Assembly: GCA_015351705.1 (NCBI GenBank)
Contig: JADIIM010000043.1
Location: 1-64,000 of the forward strand
Length of the DNA stretch: 64,000 nt
Direction: 5' to 3'
From: Aeromicrobium sp.
GTDB taxonomy: Bacteria; Actinomycetota; Coriobacteriia; Anaerosomatales; Anaerosomataceae
Within the stretch, counting starts at the first letter, position 1. Each line of letters starts with the position of its first letter. Made by a program: the position numbers and the translations under genes. Shown piece by piece: positions 26,035-34,675 of the stretch. Below the pieces are notes generated by a model. It was not told the DNA's origin. It saw only the letters and a program-made list of their open reading frames with translations, and did no database searches.

Positions 26035-26508
26035 CTAACCATCGAACGTCCGTGAGACCCGGTGCTCGAGATCGCCGCTGGAGATCGCATCGGTGAACGA
26101 CTCGTCGAGACAGTGGATCGTGTAGGTGTCCCCCTCGACGTCGAGCGTGATGGTGCCCGGTGTGAGTGTTATGGAGTTCGCGAACGCCACACAGGCACTG
26201 TCGCGCTGGAACGACACGCGGTGTGTGTGAAGGGCCGGGCGGATGCCGAGCTTCGGGTCGAGGACCCGCTCGGCGACGCAGACAGCGGCGACGACGATCT
26301 CCTTGATCAGGTACGCGAGATAGCCGGGCAGCCGTAACCATGCCCGCGCGGACAGCGGCTCGGCCTCCTCGGCCCACAGCACGCGTTCCGCCCACCGGGC
26401 CACGATGACCGAGGCCAGCAGGCCTACCACCAGGTTCACAGGGTCGAGGGAACCCGTCACCACCAGCCAGAAGGCGATGAGCACTGCTGCCGAGACGACG
26501 CGCCTCAT
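26035..26508 (-). CDS. mnhE: MrpE/MnhE subunit
   Basis: A 157-residue protein with two N-terminal helices and a C-terminal cytoplasmic domain, the MnhE plan. The stretch SITLTPGTITLDVEGDTYTI near residue 112 is the typical MnhE motif. It is the first antiporter gene of the operon, and its ATG overlaps the stop of the upstream GGDEF gene, so that protein is made from the same message. Confidence 0.93.
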   Translation of the reverse strand: MRRVVSAAVLIAFWLVVTGSLDPVNLVVGLLASVIVARWAERVLWAEEAEPLSARAWLRLPGYLAYLIKEIVVAAVCVAERVLDPKLGIRPALHTHRVSFQRDSACVAFANSITLTPGTITLDVEGDTYTIHCLDESFTDAISSGDLEHRVSRTFDG

Positions 26509-27413
26509 GCTCGCTCACCTGCGAGTGTGGGCGCGGCCGGGGTCTGTGCGGTCGTGCTCCCGCCCTGCTGGGTCTGCTCCCGGTCGTCCACCAGCCGGCG
26601 GCGCACGAGGTCGAGCAGGTCCCGGGCGCTGCCCGCGTCCTGCGGATAGCTGACCGAGGCCGAGGTCACACGACAGTGCGCCACAGGCTCAAGGGCATCG
26701 CCCTCGAACTCGGCGGCACAGGCCGCAGCCTCGACGCGCTCGGCGATGGACGCGGCGTCAGCGGGGCCGGCGTGGGGCATGACCACGGCGAACGACTCCT
26801 GACCGACCCGGCCGACGATGTCGGTGTCACGCACCTCCAGCTGGATGATCTCGGCGAGGTGCTGCAGCAGAAGGTCGGTCTTGTATCTGCCGAACGTCCG
26901 TGTGAACTCAGCGATGTCCTCGACCTGAACGGCGACCAGCCCCACCTCCGTGTCGTACCGGTCGGAGCGCCGCATCTCCTCGGCAAGTCGCGTTATCAGC
27001 GGCTCGGACTTGCGCACGCCGGTGAGTGGGTCGCGCGTGGATACGCGCTCCAGGGCCTCGGCGTGTCGGCGCTGCCGGTGTGCCTGGGTGCCGACCACGA
27101 TCCCGGAGGCGATGAACACGGCGAACCCTACCGCAAGTTCCGGCCAGCGCGCCTCAAGGGCCTCAGTGGGCGTGATGATGATCAGACTCGCGGCGCATGC
27201 GGCTGCCGTGACGATTCCGCCGGGGACGTCGTGGAACAATGAGGCGAGGATGATCGGGGCGAGATACAGCATCCAGGCGGGGGAGACCCTCCCCGTTGAG
27301 AGGATGAGAACGGCGACGAACCCGATGGTGCCGGCGACGACCAGCGCGTGTACAAGGGCAGGTGTCCGGTGCGGGGCGCGCGTGTCGTCGGCGGTAGCGT
27401 TCACCTCGCGCAT
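26505..27413 (-). CDS. Membrane protein with degenerate GGDEF domain
   Basis: A 302-residue protein with about four N-terminal membrane helices (about 22-108) and a C-terminal GGDEF-type domain (about 118-285). The family landmark DPLTG is intact at 128-132, but the catalytic GG(D/E)EF loop reads GQESF at 204-208, so cyclase activity is doubtful. A role as a nucleotide receptor or scaffold is possible. ATG 27413 has GGGAGG eight bases upstream and is preferred over the ATG at 27494. Its stop overlaps the mnhE start, linking it to the ion-pump operon. Confidence 0.85.
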   Translation of the reverse strand: MREVNATADDTRAPHRTPALVHALVVAGTIGFVAVLILSTGRVSPAWMLYLAPIILASLFHDVPGGIVTAAACAASLIIITPTEALEARWPELAVGFAVFIASGIVVGTQAHRQRRHAEALERVSTRDPLTGVRKSEPLITRLAEEMRRSDRYDTEVGLVAVQVEDIAEFTRTFGRYKTDLLLQHLAEIIQLEVRDTDIVGRVGQESFAVVMPHAGPADAASIAERVEAAACAAEFEGDALEPVAHCRVTSASVSYPQDAGSARDLLDLVRRRLVDDREQTQQGGSTTAQTPAAPTLAGERA

Positions 27414-27739
27414 CAGTGACGCCTCCCGTGATGCGGCGCGATGCCCCCCCGCGAGCGCGCCCCCGCGCGCGTCCACCCCGGGCACCGCAATCATGCGCAG
27501 GCGGTGTTCGTGAGTGTATAACGATACCGCTCATAGTATGCCCGAGCAGCACACGGAATCACAGGGGTCGAGCCAAGCCTGAGGGAACATTACCCCCTGT
27601 CCGCGCGGCGATGCCCCGTCCTGGTGTGCGGTCTCCGGTCGGGGTACAGTGTGCCGACAGGCGCATGCTACGAAGCGACACAGTCCTCGCCGGTCGCGTT
27701 CCGGCGCAGGCGCGCCGGGCACGAGGGGCAGGAGCGACC
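27414..27739. promoter_or_regulatory. Divergent intergenic region (GGDEF-Mrp operon / hemolysin III)
   Basis: 326 bases without a convincing gene, between divergent genes, so it must hold both promoters. Around 27516-27540 there is an AT-richer patch with GTATAACGATAC, a short dyad, and possible -10 hexamers on both strands. TACAGT near 27655 could serve the right-hand gene. No clear -35 partners or riboswitch motifs were found. Confidence 0.3.
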
Positions 27740-28444
27740 ATGAGCGTTATCAGGCCGGTCGGCGATGAGAGTGCGGGGATCGAAGGGCATTCGACGGCGC
27801 CAACACGTGAGGGATACTCGCTCGGCGAGGAGATCGCGAACGCGGTCACGCACGGTATCGGCGCGGCGCTGAGCGTCGCGGCGCTGGTGGCACTGGTGTT
27901 CGTTGCGGCCCTCTGGGGGACCGGGTGGCACCTGGCGAGCGCGATCGTCTACGGCGTGACGATGTTCCTGCTGTATATGGCCTCCACGCTGTACCACGCG
28001 ATCCATCACCCGGGCGCTCGGCACGTCTTCAAGGTGATCGACCACGCAGGCATCTACCTGCTTATCGCAGGCACCTATACTCCTTTCACGCTCGTGACGA
28101 TCCGGGATGACGGTGGCTGGGCGTTGTTCGCGACCGTATGGTCGCTGGCGCTCGTTGGCATCGCCCTCGAGGCGTTCTGGGTCTACCGGCCCAAGTGGGT
28201 CTCCGCGGTGGTCTACCTCGGGATGGGATGGCTCGCGCTGGCCGCGATGCGACCGTTGATCGCGAACCTTGAACCGGGTGGACTGTGGCTGCTCATCGGC
28301 GGCGGTCTCGCGTACTCGGCGGGAACGGTCTTCTACGTCTTGAAGCGAGTGCGCTTCATGCACGCGGTCTGGCATCTGTGGGTGCTGGCCGGGACGGTGC
28401 TGCATTTCCTGGCGGTCATGCTGTACGTGTTCCCGCGGGGGTGA
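27740..28444 (+). CDS. Hemolysin III / PAQR family membrane protein (YqfA-like)
   Basis: A 234-residue protein with seven helices. Family motifs are GEEIANAVTHGIGAALS near residue 30, STLYHAIHH near 85, KVIDHAGIYLLIAGTYTPF near 100 and FMHAVWHLWVLAGTVLHF near the end. The conserved His, Asp and Ser residues suggest a metal-dependent hydrolase fold as in adiponectin receptors; the hemolysin name is historical. ATG 27740 follows GGAG. It is transcribed alone. Confidence 0.92.
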   Translation: MSVIRPVGDESAGIEGHSTAPTREGYSLGEEIANAVTHGIGAALSVAALVALVFVAALWGTGWHLASAIVYGVTMFLLYMASTLYHAIHHPGARHVFKVIDHAGIYLLIAGTYTPFTLVTIRDDGGWALFATVWSLALVGIALEAFWVYRPKWVSAVVYLGMGWLALAAMRPLIANLEPGGLWLLIGGGLAYSAGTVFYVLKRVRFMHAVWHLWVLAGTVLHFLAVMLYVFPRG

Positions 28445-28552
28445 GATCGGTCTTCGTGTGGCATGTCGGAGCGGGCGCGTATGGTATCTGCGTCCGGTGA
28501 TGGTTTACACTTGCCGTAACCGCGCAGTTCGTGGACCGGTCCTGGTCACCGC

Positions 28553-28945
28553 GTGACCGCGCGGGCGCCGATCTCGGGAAGGGTTGCCGTGTACGACCTC
28601 GAAGGGGTCCTCGGCCCGGCGGTCACGGAGTTCGTCGACACGCACGTGCGCTCACTCCTGACCTGGGACATCCTGGTGTTCTACCACCGCAACACAGACG
28701 CCGTCCTCGACATCGAGGGACTGGCTTCCCGTCTTGGGCGCAAGATCGATGAACTCGATCCCGAGGTGGATGCGCTGTGCGAGGGCCGCATCCTCTCGCG
28801 TGCTGGTGGCCTGATCCGCTACAGGCCGACTCCGGAGATGAGGGACGCGATCTCTCAGTTCGTGGACAGCTGTCAGGACCGGGGAAGGCGCCTGGCGCTG
28901 ATCGCGCTCGTCCTGCACAAGATAAACCCCGTCTCGGGCATCTGA
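28553..28945 (+). CDS. Small winged-helix-like hypothetical protein
   Basis: A 130-residue soluble protein. Residues about 35-115 have the alternation of helices and a short hairpin seen in winged-helix DNA-binding domains (DIEGLASRLGRKIDELDPEV, then a wing-like GGLIRYRPT). Either GTG 28553 or GTG 28589 could be the start; the latter has GGGAAGGG upstream and is at least as likely. No ligand domain is visible. It may be a small regulator, but its target is unknown. Confidence 0.65.
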   Translation: MTARAPISGRVAVYDLEGVLGPAVTEFVDTHVRSLLTWDILVFYHRNTDAVLDIEGLASRLGRKIDELDPEVDALCEGRILSRAGGLIRYRPTPEMRDAISQFVDSCQDRGRRLALIALVLHKINPVSGI

Positions 28946-29012
28946 TGAGGCGATGCCCAGGGGCCGGTCCGCATGAGGCGCGGCGCGCCTACCTCACAAG
29001 GAATCGATACAT

Positions 29013-30338
29013 ATGAATGGCATAGCCGGCCAGGTCATCCTGATCCTCGTTCTCATACTGCTCAACGGCTACTTCGCCGCTGCCGAGATCGCACTTGTGA
29101 GCGCTCGCCGTGCCGCCATCAAGATGGAGGCCGATGAGGGGTCGGCCCGCGCGCGCGCCGTTCTTCGGCTCACAGCGGACCCGTCGCGGTTCATGGCTGC
29201 CATCCAGGTGGGCATCACGCTCGTTGGATTCGGGGCCTCGGCCACCGCGGCGGTCACACTCGCTGAGCCTCTCGCATCGTGGCTCGGCTCGCTCGGCATC
29301 TCGTGGGTCGGGTCGGTCGCCAGCGGTCTTGCGGTCTTCCTGGTGACGTTGGTGATCTCCTACTTCACCCTCGTGTTCGGCGAGTTGGCGCCGAAGCGCC
29401 TCGGACTCGAGCGCGCAGAGGCTGTTGCCAAGGTCGTGGCTGGACCAGTCGCCCTCCTGCAGCGCGTCACCGGCCCGCTCATCTGGGTGCTTGCGCGGTC
29501 GACGGATGCCGCAGCGCGCCTACTTGGTGTGAGGCCGGGCGACGTCAGACCGGGCGTGACCGAGGAGGAGATCAAGCTGCTCGTGACCGAGCAGGGCTCG
29601 CTGCTTGAAGACGAGAAGCGGATGATCCACGAGATCTTCGAACTGGGCGACATGGTGGCCAAGGAGATCATGGTGCCGCGTGTGGACATGCTCATGATCG
29701 AAGACATCACGCCGCTCGACTCGGCCATCGAGGTCTTCCGGTCCTCGGGCTACTCACGTCTCCCGGTCTTCCGCGAGGACGCTGACACGATCGTGGGCAT
29801 CGTGATGCTGAAGGACCTGGTAGGGCCGGTCTCCGAGGGCAGGCTCGACGAGCCGGTCGCGGCGTTTGTCCGGCCTGCGGTCTACGTGCCGGAGACCAAG
29901 CCCATCCTTGCGATGCTTCGCGATATGCAGGCGGCTCACAACCATCTTGCCATCGTCGTTGATGAGTACGGTGGGACATCGGGCCTCGTGACCATCGAGG
30001 ACATCGTGGAGGAGATCATCGGCGAGATCGCCGACGAGTTCGATCGCGAGCGGCGATACATCACTGAGCTCGGTCAGGACCGCTGGGTCGTGGACGGACT
30101 GCTGTCGGTGCACGAAGCGAACGAGACCCTCGGCTGGGACCTGCCGCTTTCCGACGAGTACGAGACGGTGGCGGGATGGGTGCTCTTCGAGCTCGGCCAC
30201 ATCCCTGCCGAGGGTGAGGCGCTTGCACGTGGTGACCTCGTGGTGAACGTGGACAGCGTTCGCCGGAGGAGGATCGCACGGCTTCGGGTATCAAAGACGG
30301 GGGACGCAGGCGGTGAGCACGCGCCGGCGTCTGAATGA
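29013..30338 (+). CDS. CNNM/CBS/CorC_HlyC-domain membrane protein
   Basis: A 441-residue protein of the CorC/TlyC group. Residues about 1-190 are a DUF21/CNNM membrane domain, about 210-330 a pair of CBS domains ([28 protein letters not shown]), and about 345-430 a CorC_HlyC domain. Homologues are linked to Mg2+ or other cation efflux and to membrane integrity. The ATG at 29013 follows AAGGA. The same CBS-regulated magnesium theme recurs at 51360-53237, but no M-box is visible here. Confidence 0.92.
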   Translation: MNGIAGQVILILVLILLNGYFAAAEIALVSARRAAIKMEADEGSARARAVLRLTADPSRFMAAIQVGITLVGFGASATAAVTLAEPLASWLGSLGISWVGSVASGLAVFLVTLVISYFTLVFGELAPKRLGLERAEAVAKVVAGPVALLQRVTGPLIWVLARSTDAAARLLGVRPGDVRPGVTEEEIKLLVTEQGSLLEDEKRMIHEIFELGDMVAKEIMVPRVDMLMIEDITPLDSAIEVFRSSGYSRLPVFREDADTIVGIVMLKDLVGPVSEGRLDEPVAAFVRPAVYVPETKPILAMLRDMQAAHNHLAIVVDEYGGTSGLVTIEDIVEEIIGEIADEFDRERRYITELGQDRWVVDGLLSVHEANETLGWDLPLSDEYETVAGWVLFELGHIPAEGEALARGDLVVNVDSVRRRRIARLRVSKTGDAGGEHAPASE

Positions 30339-30382
30339 CGAACGTCGGGCGAAGTGGCCCGGCCCCGACACAGGAGCCAGCG

Positions 30383-31591
30383 ATGAATGACACGAACCAT
30401 ACGCCACATGCCGACACCGGCGCCGAAACACCCGCACAGCCGGTAGCCGACGTCTCGCGACCCGCCGCGCCAGCGCCACCGCCTTCGCCCGGGGTCTCCG
30501 GTGGCGGCGCCGTGAGGCGTGGTGCCGTGCTGTGGGGCGTCACGCTCGTCGCCATCGGCGGGCTGCTGCTCATCAGCCAGCTGGTGCCGGGCATCGCCCT
30601 GTGGCGCTACTGGCCTCTCATCATCGTCGCCATCGGCGTGCGACAGATGCTCGGCCCCTCGGTAGGTCACTGGTCGATCAAGCACGCTGCCGACGGCCTG
30701 GTCACCGTCGCCTTCGGGCTCGTGTTCCTGGGCCAGATGCTGGGATACCTCGGGTGGAACGTCTGGCTGAATCTGCTGCGGCTCTGGCCGCTGCTGCTGG
30801 TGGCGATCGGCCTGGAGGTCGCCGGGAAGGGGCTGCGGTCCGAGTGGATCCGCGCACTGGGCGGTGTGGTGATCATCGGCGGACTCGTGTACGGTTCGCT
30901 CGTCTTGACGCCCACCGGCAGCTGGATGCCGATCGTCCCGGTCGCGGGTCAAGCGGAGACGTTCTCAGAGACCGAACCCCACAACGCGCGAGTCGATGAA
31001 GGCGTCGCCACCGTTCGGGGAGGCGTCGGGCGCATGACGGTCGAGGCGGGCGACGAGCTCGTGGACGCGCGCGGCCGCTCGGCGTTCGAGCCTGACTTCG
31101 AGGCGCGGGTCGAAGGTGACAGCGCGGCGGTCGACGTGGGTATCGGGGGCACCTGGATGCCGATGGTCGAAGATGCGTGGCTTGCGGTCGCGCTCGATCG
31201 GCGGGTCGCGTGGGACCTGGCGGTGGACGCAGGCGTGTCCCAGTACGAGCTCGATCTGCGTGAGGTACCGTTGCGGGCGTTCGAGCTCAAGGCCGGCGTG
31301 TCCGATGGTGTCGTGACGCTCAGCCGTGCCGGGGACGGCGGTGAGCGCGGAGGCGTTCCCGCGAAGATCGAGGCCGGTGTCTCGTCGCTCCGGGTGCGCG
31401 TGCCCGCAGCCGACCGTGTCCGGGTCACCGTGAGCGAGGGGCTCTCCGGCGTGGACGCCCGGGGACAGTGGACGTCGACACGCGATGGCGGGAAGCGCAC
31501 GTTCACCAGCGATGGTTTCAGGGAGTCAGGCACCTGGTGGGAGATCGACGTCACCGCCGGGATCGGCAGCATCGTCATCGAGTACTACTAG
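30383..31591 (+). CDS. LiaF-like membrane protein with toastrack domain
   Basis: A 402-residue protein: a Pro/Ala-rich cytoplasmic start (about 1-45), about four to five membrane helices (about 48-195, LiaI/LiaF type) and a beta-rich C-terminal half resembling the LiaF/toastrack repeat (VDLRE-like strands, about 205-402). Such proteins act in cell-envelope stress sensing. ATG 30383 has AGGAG upstream and is preferred over ATG 30335, which overlaps the previous gene. It is followed by a PspC-domain gene. Confidence 0.82.
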   Translation: MNDTNHTPHADTGAETPAQPVADVSRPAAPAPPPSPGVSGGGAVRRGAVLWGVTLVAIGGLLLISQLVPGIALWRYWPLIIVAIGVRQMLGPSVGHWSIKHAADGLVTVAFGLVFLGQMLGYLGWNVWLNLLRLWPLLLVAIGLEVAGKGLRSEWIRALGGVVIIGGLVYGSLVLTPTGSWMPIVPVAGQAETFSETEPHNARVDEGVATVRGGVGRMTVEAGDELVDARGRSAFEPDFEARVEGDSAAVDVGIGGTWMPMVEDAWLAVALDRRVAWDLAVDAGVSQYELDLREVPLRAFELKAGVSDGVVTLSRAGDGGERGGVPAKIEAGVSSLRVRVPAADRVRVTVSEGLSGVDARGQWTSTRDGGKRTFTSDGFRESGTWWEIDVTAGIGSIVIEYY

Positions 31592-31603
31592 GAGGTTTCG
31601 ATC

Positions 31604-32143
31604 GTGGCACACGAGCATCCCACTCACGGTCCGGAAGGCGACCGCGACGCATCGGGTTGGGTGATACTGGGCGTCGTGCTGATCGTCGCCGGCTTCTTCC
31701 TCGGCGCGCGTAATCTCGGCATCGTCCCGTGGCCGCTCGGCTACGTCTGGGACATGATCATGAAGGCGCGCGTAGGCATCGGAATCGTGCTCATCGGCAT
31801 CGTGTTGATCTGGTGGGCGCAGTCAGGCAAGGGCTTCAGGGCCCCGGTGCGGGGCGCGAAGCTGTACCGCTCTCGCCAGGAGAAGTGGCTGGCAGGCGTC
31901 CTGGGCGGCCTTGCCGAGTACTTCGGCGTCGACGTGACGTTGCTGCGGCTGGCCTTCATCGCACTCGTCGTCTTGTTCGACGTCGGCGGGCTGGTCCTCG
32001 CGTACATCATCATGGCGATCGTGGTCCCCTATCCGCCTGCGGTGTCCCAGGCACCGCCACAGGCCCCCGAGTGGCCGACTCCCGCCGCGCCGTCCCCTCC
32101 GGTGGGCGAATCGACGCCGGGTGAGGTGGACCGGGCGGAATGA
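31604..32143 (+). CDS. PspC-domain membrane protein
   Basis: A 179-residue protein with two helices (about residues 18-36 and 57-75), a PspC domain (about 85-148; KWLAGVLGGLAEYFGVD is the signature) including a third helix, and a Pro-rich tail. PspC-like proteins take part in membrane-stress responses, matching the LiaF-like neighbour. GTG 31604 follows TAGGAGG; its stop overlaps the next start (ATGA). Confidence 0.88.
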   Translation: MAHEHPTHGPEGDRDASGWVILGVVLIVAGFFLGARNLGIVPWPLGYVWDMIMKARVGIGIVLIGIVLIWWAQSGKGFRAPVRGAKLYRSRQEKWLAGVLGGLAEYFGVDVTLLRLAFIALVVLFDVGGLVLAYIIMAIVVPYPPAVSQAPPQAPEWPTPAAPSPPVGESTPGEVDRAE

Positions 32144-33126
32144 CATCCGGCGACGGGGTGACGCGGGCCAGGACGGCACCGGGCGATGTGGTGGACGCCC
32201 ACGTCCACCTGTTCTCACTCCCGCTGTTCCGCGAGTTCATCGAGAAGCACCCGGATGCCGATCCGCGCTGGAGGAAGGCGCTCGAGGACGGGAAGTGGGG
32301 CCGGCGCAGCGAGTCGCTCCCCGACCTTGACGCAGCGGCCATGGCCCAGTGGTACGCGGCCCGGCTCGACGATGCCGGGATCGCACAGGCGGTGGTCGTC
32401 TCGGTACTCGCGGACTCGCAGTACACACGGGACTTCATCGCCGCCTCGGCCGGGCGCGTCGCCGCGTTGTGCAACCTGGACCCCCGCTCTCCCGAGGCGC
32501 CCGCCCTGCTCGAGCGCGAGATGGCGGCCGGCTTCAAGGGTGTCAAGCTGCTGCCGGTCAACCGCTGCTACCGGCTCTCGGACCCGGCGTGCAGGCCATT
32601 CTTCGAGAAGGCCGCCTCACTCGGCGCGGCCATCACCGTGCACTACGGCGTGACGGTGGATCCGTCGGGGGACCTGCGGTACGCGGATCCGACCGACCTT
32701 TCCCCGGTGGCGCGCGACTTCCCGGAGATCACCTTCGTGATCGCGCATTTCGGCGCCGGCTACCTTCACGAGGCGCTCCGCCTCGGCTACCAGTGCAAGA
32801 ACGTGTGCCTAGACTCCTCGGGCACGAACAACTGGATGGACTACGACCCGCACGGCTACACGCTCCCGCAGGTCTTCGAGCGCGCGATCACCGCGCTGGG
32901 GCCTGAGCGGGTGCTGTTTGGGACGGACTCCGGTACGACCGGCCCCTACCGGAGGTGGATCGCATACCAGCAGCGGAGGGTGCTCGAGGAGCTCGGGCTG
33001 TCGGCTGCGGACCGCGACCTGGTGCTTCGAGCCAACGCGGTGAGGATCTTCCGCCTCGACGGACGCGCGCAGGGGAGGAGGTCCGATGAGCTGGGGCAAG
33101 CACAACGAGGAGCGCGAGTACGATGA
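32140..33126 (+). CDS. Amidohydrolase family 2 metal-dependent hydrolase
   Basis: A 328-residue TIM-barrel hydrolase. Visible metal or catalytic landmarks are HVH in VDAHVHLF near residue 16, His in AITVHYGV, His in FVIAHFGAGY and Asp in VLFGTDSG. Relatives include decarboxylases and amidohydrolases acting on small carboxylates or ring amides; the substrate cannot be named. Its start overlaps the PspC stop, and a methyltransferase gene begins 41 bases before its end. Confidence 0.85.
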   Translation: MTSGDGVTRARTAPGDVVDAHVHLFSLPLFREFIEKHPDADPRWRKALEDGKWGRRSESLPDLDAAAMAQWYAARLDDAGIAQAVVVSVLADSQYTRDFIAASAGRVAALCNLDPRSPEAPALLEREMAAGFKGVKLLPVNRCYRLSDPACRPFFEKAASLGAAITVHYGVTVDPSGDLRYADPTDLSPVARDFPEITFVIAHFGAGYLHEALRLGYQCKNVCLDSSGTNNWMDYDPHGYTLPQVFERAITALGPERVLFGTDSGTTGPYRRWIAYQQRRVLEELGLSAADRDLVLRANAVRIFRLDGRAQGRRSDELGQAQRGARVR

Positions 33127-33916
33127 ACTCGTGAACTGGGACGCTCGGCTGACCCGCGAGGGGCCGTTCTTCCAGAAGCTGTTCGATGAGCACGGTGTGC
33201 GCTCGGTGGCCGACGTGGGCGCGGGCAGCGCCCGGCATTCGATCATGTACCGATCGTGGGGTCTTGACGTGTGGGCCATCGATCCGAGCAAAGACATGCT
33301 CGAGCTCGCGCGGGAGAACGCCGAGCGGCTGAAGAGCGACATCCGCGTCGTGCAGGGTGGTTTCGGGGACGTGGCCTCCATCGTCGGAGGTCCGGTGGAC
33401 GCGATCACCTGCACCGGCAATGCGCTGCCGCACGTGCGCTCTATCGAGGGACTGCGCGAGGCGCTCGCGGACTTCGCGGCGGCGCTCAGGCCGGGTGGCG
33501 TGCTCGTGCTGCACTACCTGAACCACCACCGGCTCATCACGCAGCGCATCCGCACGATGTCCCCGGTGTTCCGCGAGACGTCGACGGGCGACAAGTTCTT
33601 CCTGCGACTCCTCGGCTACACGCCTGACGCTGACGGAATACTCTTCGACTTCGTCACGCTCGTACGCGACGTCAGCGTGCGCGAGGCGCCCCACACGATC
33701 GAGAGCTGGCCCAAGACGCTCGAGGCCGACCCGTCCGGCGGATGGTCCATCCGGTCGCGCCGGTCGCTTCACTTCGCCATGCCGCCCGGCCTCATCTCAG
33801 ATGAGCTCGCCCGTGCGGGGTTCAGCGGCGTGACGCTGCTGGGAGACCACGAAGGCCGCATGCTCGACGCCGACACCGACGAGAGCGTGATCGTCGTCGC
33901 CACTCGCGCGCAGTGA
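33086..33916 (+). CDS. Class I SAM-dependent methyltransferase
   Basis: A 276-residue soluble enzyme. The SAM-binding GxGxG-type loop VADVGAGSARHS lies near residue 40, the acidic motif II WAIDPSKDML near 67, and motif IV ITCTGNALPH near 110. ATG 33086 sits inside the end of the amidohydrolase gene but has a strong GGGGAGGAGG upstream, so the 41-base overlap is probably real and the genes are coupled. Methyl acceptor unknown. Confidence 0.87.
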   Translation: MSWGKHNEEREYDELVNWDARLTREGPFFQKLFDEHGVRSVADVGAGSARHSIMYRSWGLDVWAIDPSKDMLELARENAERLKSDIRVVQGGFGDVASIVGGPVDAITCTGNALPHVRSIEGLREALADFAAALRPGGVLVLHYLNHHRLITQRIRTMSPVFRETSTGDKFFLRLLGYTPDADGILFDFVTLVRDVSVREAPHTIESWPKTLEADPSGGWSIRSRRSLHFAMPPGLISDELARAGFSGVTLLGDHEGRMLDADTDESVIVVATRAQ

Positions 33917-33925
33917 GGGGTCTGC

Positions 33926-34594
33926 TCAGGAAGCGGACTCACACACACGTGGGCCGAGCGCGCATCGCCTGCCGAGTGTCGCATCGCACCGATCGACCGG
34001 GGCCGTGAGCCCTGACGGGGCGACCCCTGGGATCCCGGACACGAGCGCGGCGTACACATGGCACAGGGGCAGGCCCGCGACGTTCTGGAAGCACTGATCG
34101 TCGTCCACGCTGGCGAGATGACGCTCGATGTTGTACGCGCCGGCACAGCCGAGCACCTCATCACCAGCGACCCATGCATCCACGGTCGTCTCCTCCAGTG
34201 CGCGCATCGCGACCGGCGTGCTCACGGCGAAGGTGGCCGGCTCGGCCATGCCTGCCGCGAACAGCGCGACTCCGGTGACGACCTCGTGCATCTCTCCTGA
34301 GAGCAACGCCAGCATTCGTCGGGCGTCGTCACGATCCGCGGGCTTGCCGAGCACCTGGCCATCAGCGACCACGATCGTGTCAAACGCGAGGATCGTGCCG
34401 GTACAAGCGCCGATGGCGCGGGCGGCACGCGCCTTGTCTGCAGCGAGAGTCGCAGCCAGTCGAGCCGGGGGGAGGGGGGCCGAGAGGTCCTCCGGCGTGT
34501 CGGTGGCCGTGATCGCGACCTGGACGCCGAGCCATGCGATAAGGCGCCGACGCCGCGGAGAGGCGGATGCGAGTACGATGGGGGCGGTTTCCAT
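33926..34594 (-). CDS. maf: Maf-like nucleoside triphosphate pyrophosphatase
   Basis: A 222-residue enzyme that removes non-canonical or modified nucleoside triphosphates. Family motifs are PIVLASASPRRRRL at the start, DKARAA near 55, ILAFDTIVVADG near 70, GKPAD near 83 and YNIERH near 155. ATG 34594 begins the conserved motif; the longer frame to 34651 adds non-family residues. Maf proteins usually end near 195 residues, so the last 25 residues here are an extra tail. Convergent with the methyltransferase gene. Confidence 0.93.
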   Translation of the reverse strand: METAPIVLASASPRRRRLIAWLGVQVAITATDTPEDLSAPLPPARLAATLAADKARAARAIGACTGTILAFDTIVVADGQVLGKPADRDDARRMLALLSGEMHEVVTGVALFAAGMAEPATFAVSTPVAMRALEETTVDAWVAGDEVLGCAGAYNIERHLASVDDDQCFQNVAGLPLCHVYAALVSGIPGVAPSGLTAPVDRCDATLGRRCALGPRVCESAS

Positions 34595-34675
34595 GGTCAG
34601 CGATGATAGCACCCGCCGTGCTGAAGCGGCATAATCGGTGGTACCCGGCACGACGAGGAGAGGTTCTGAGCAGGC

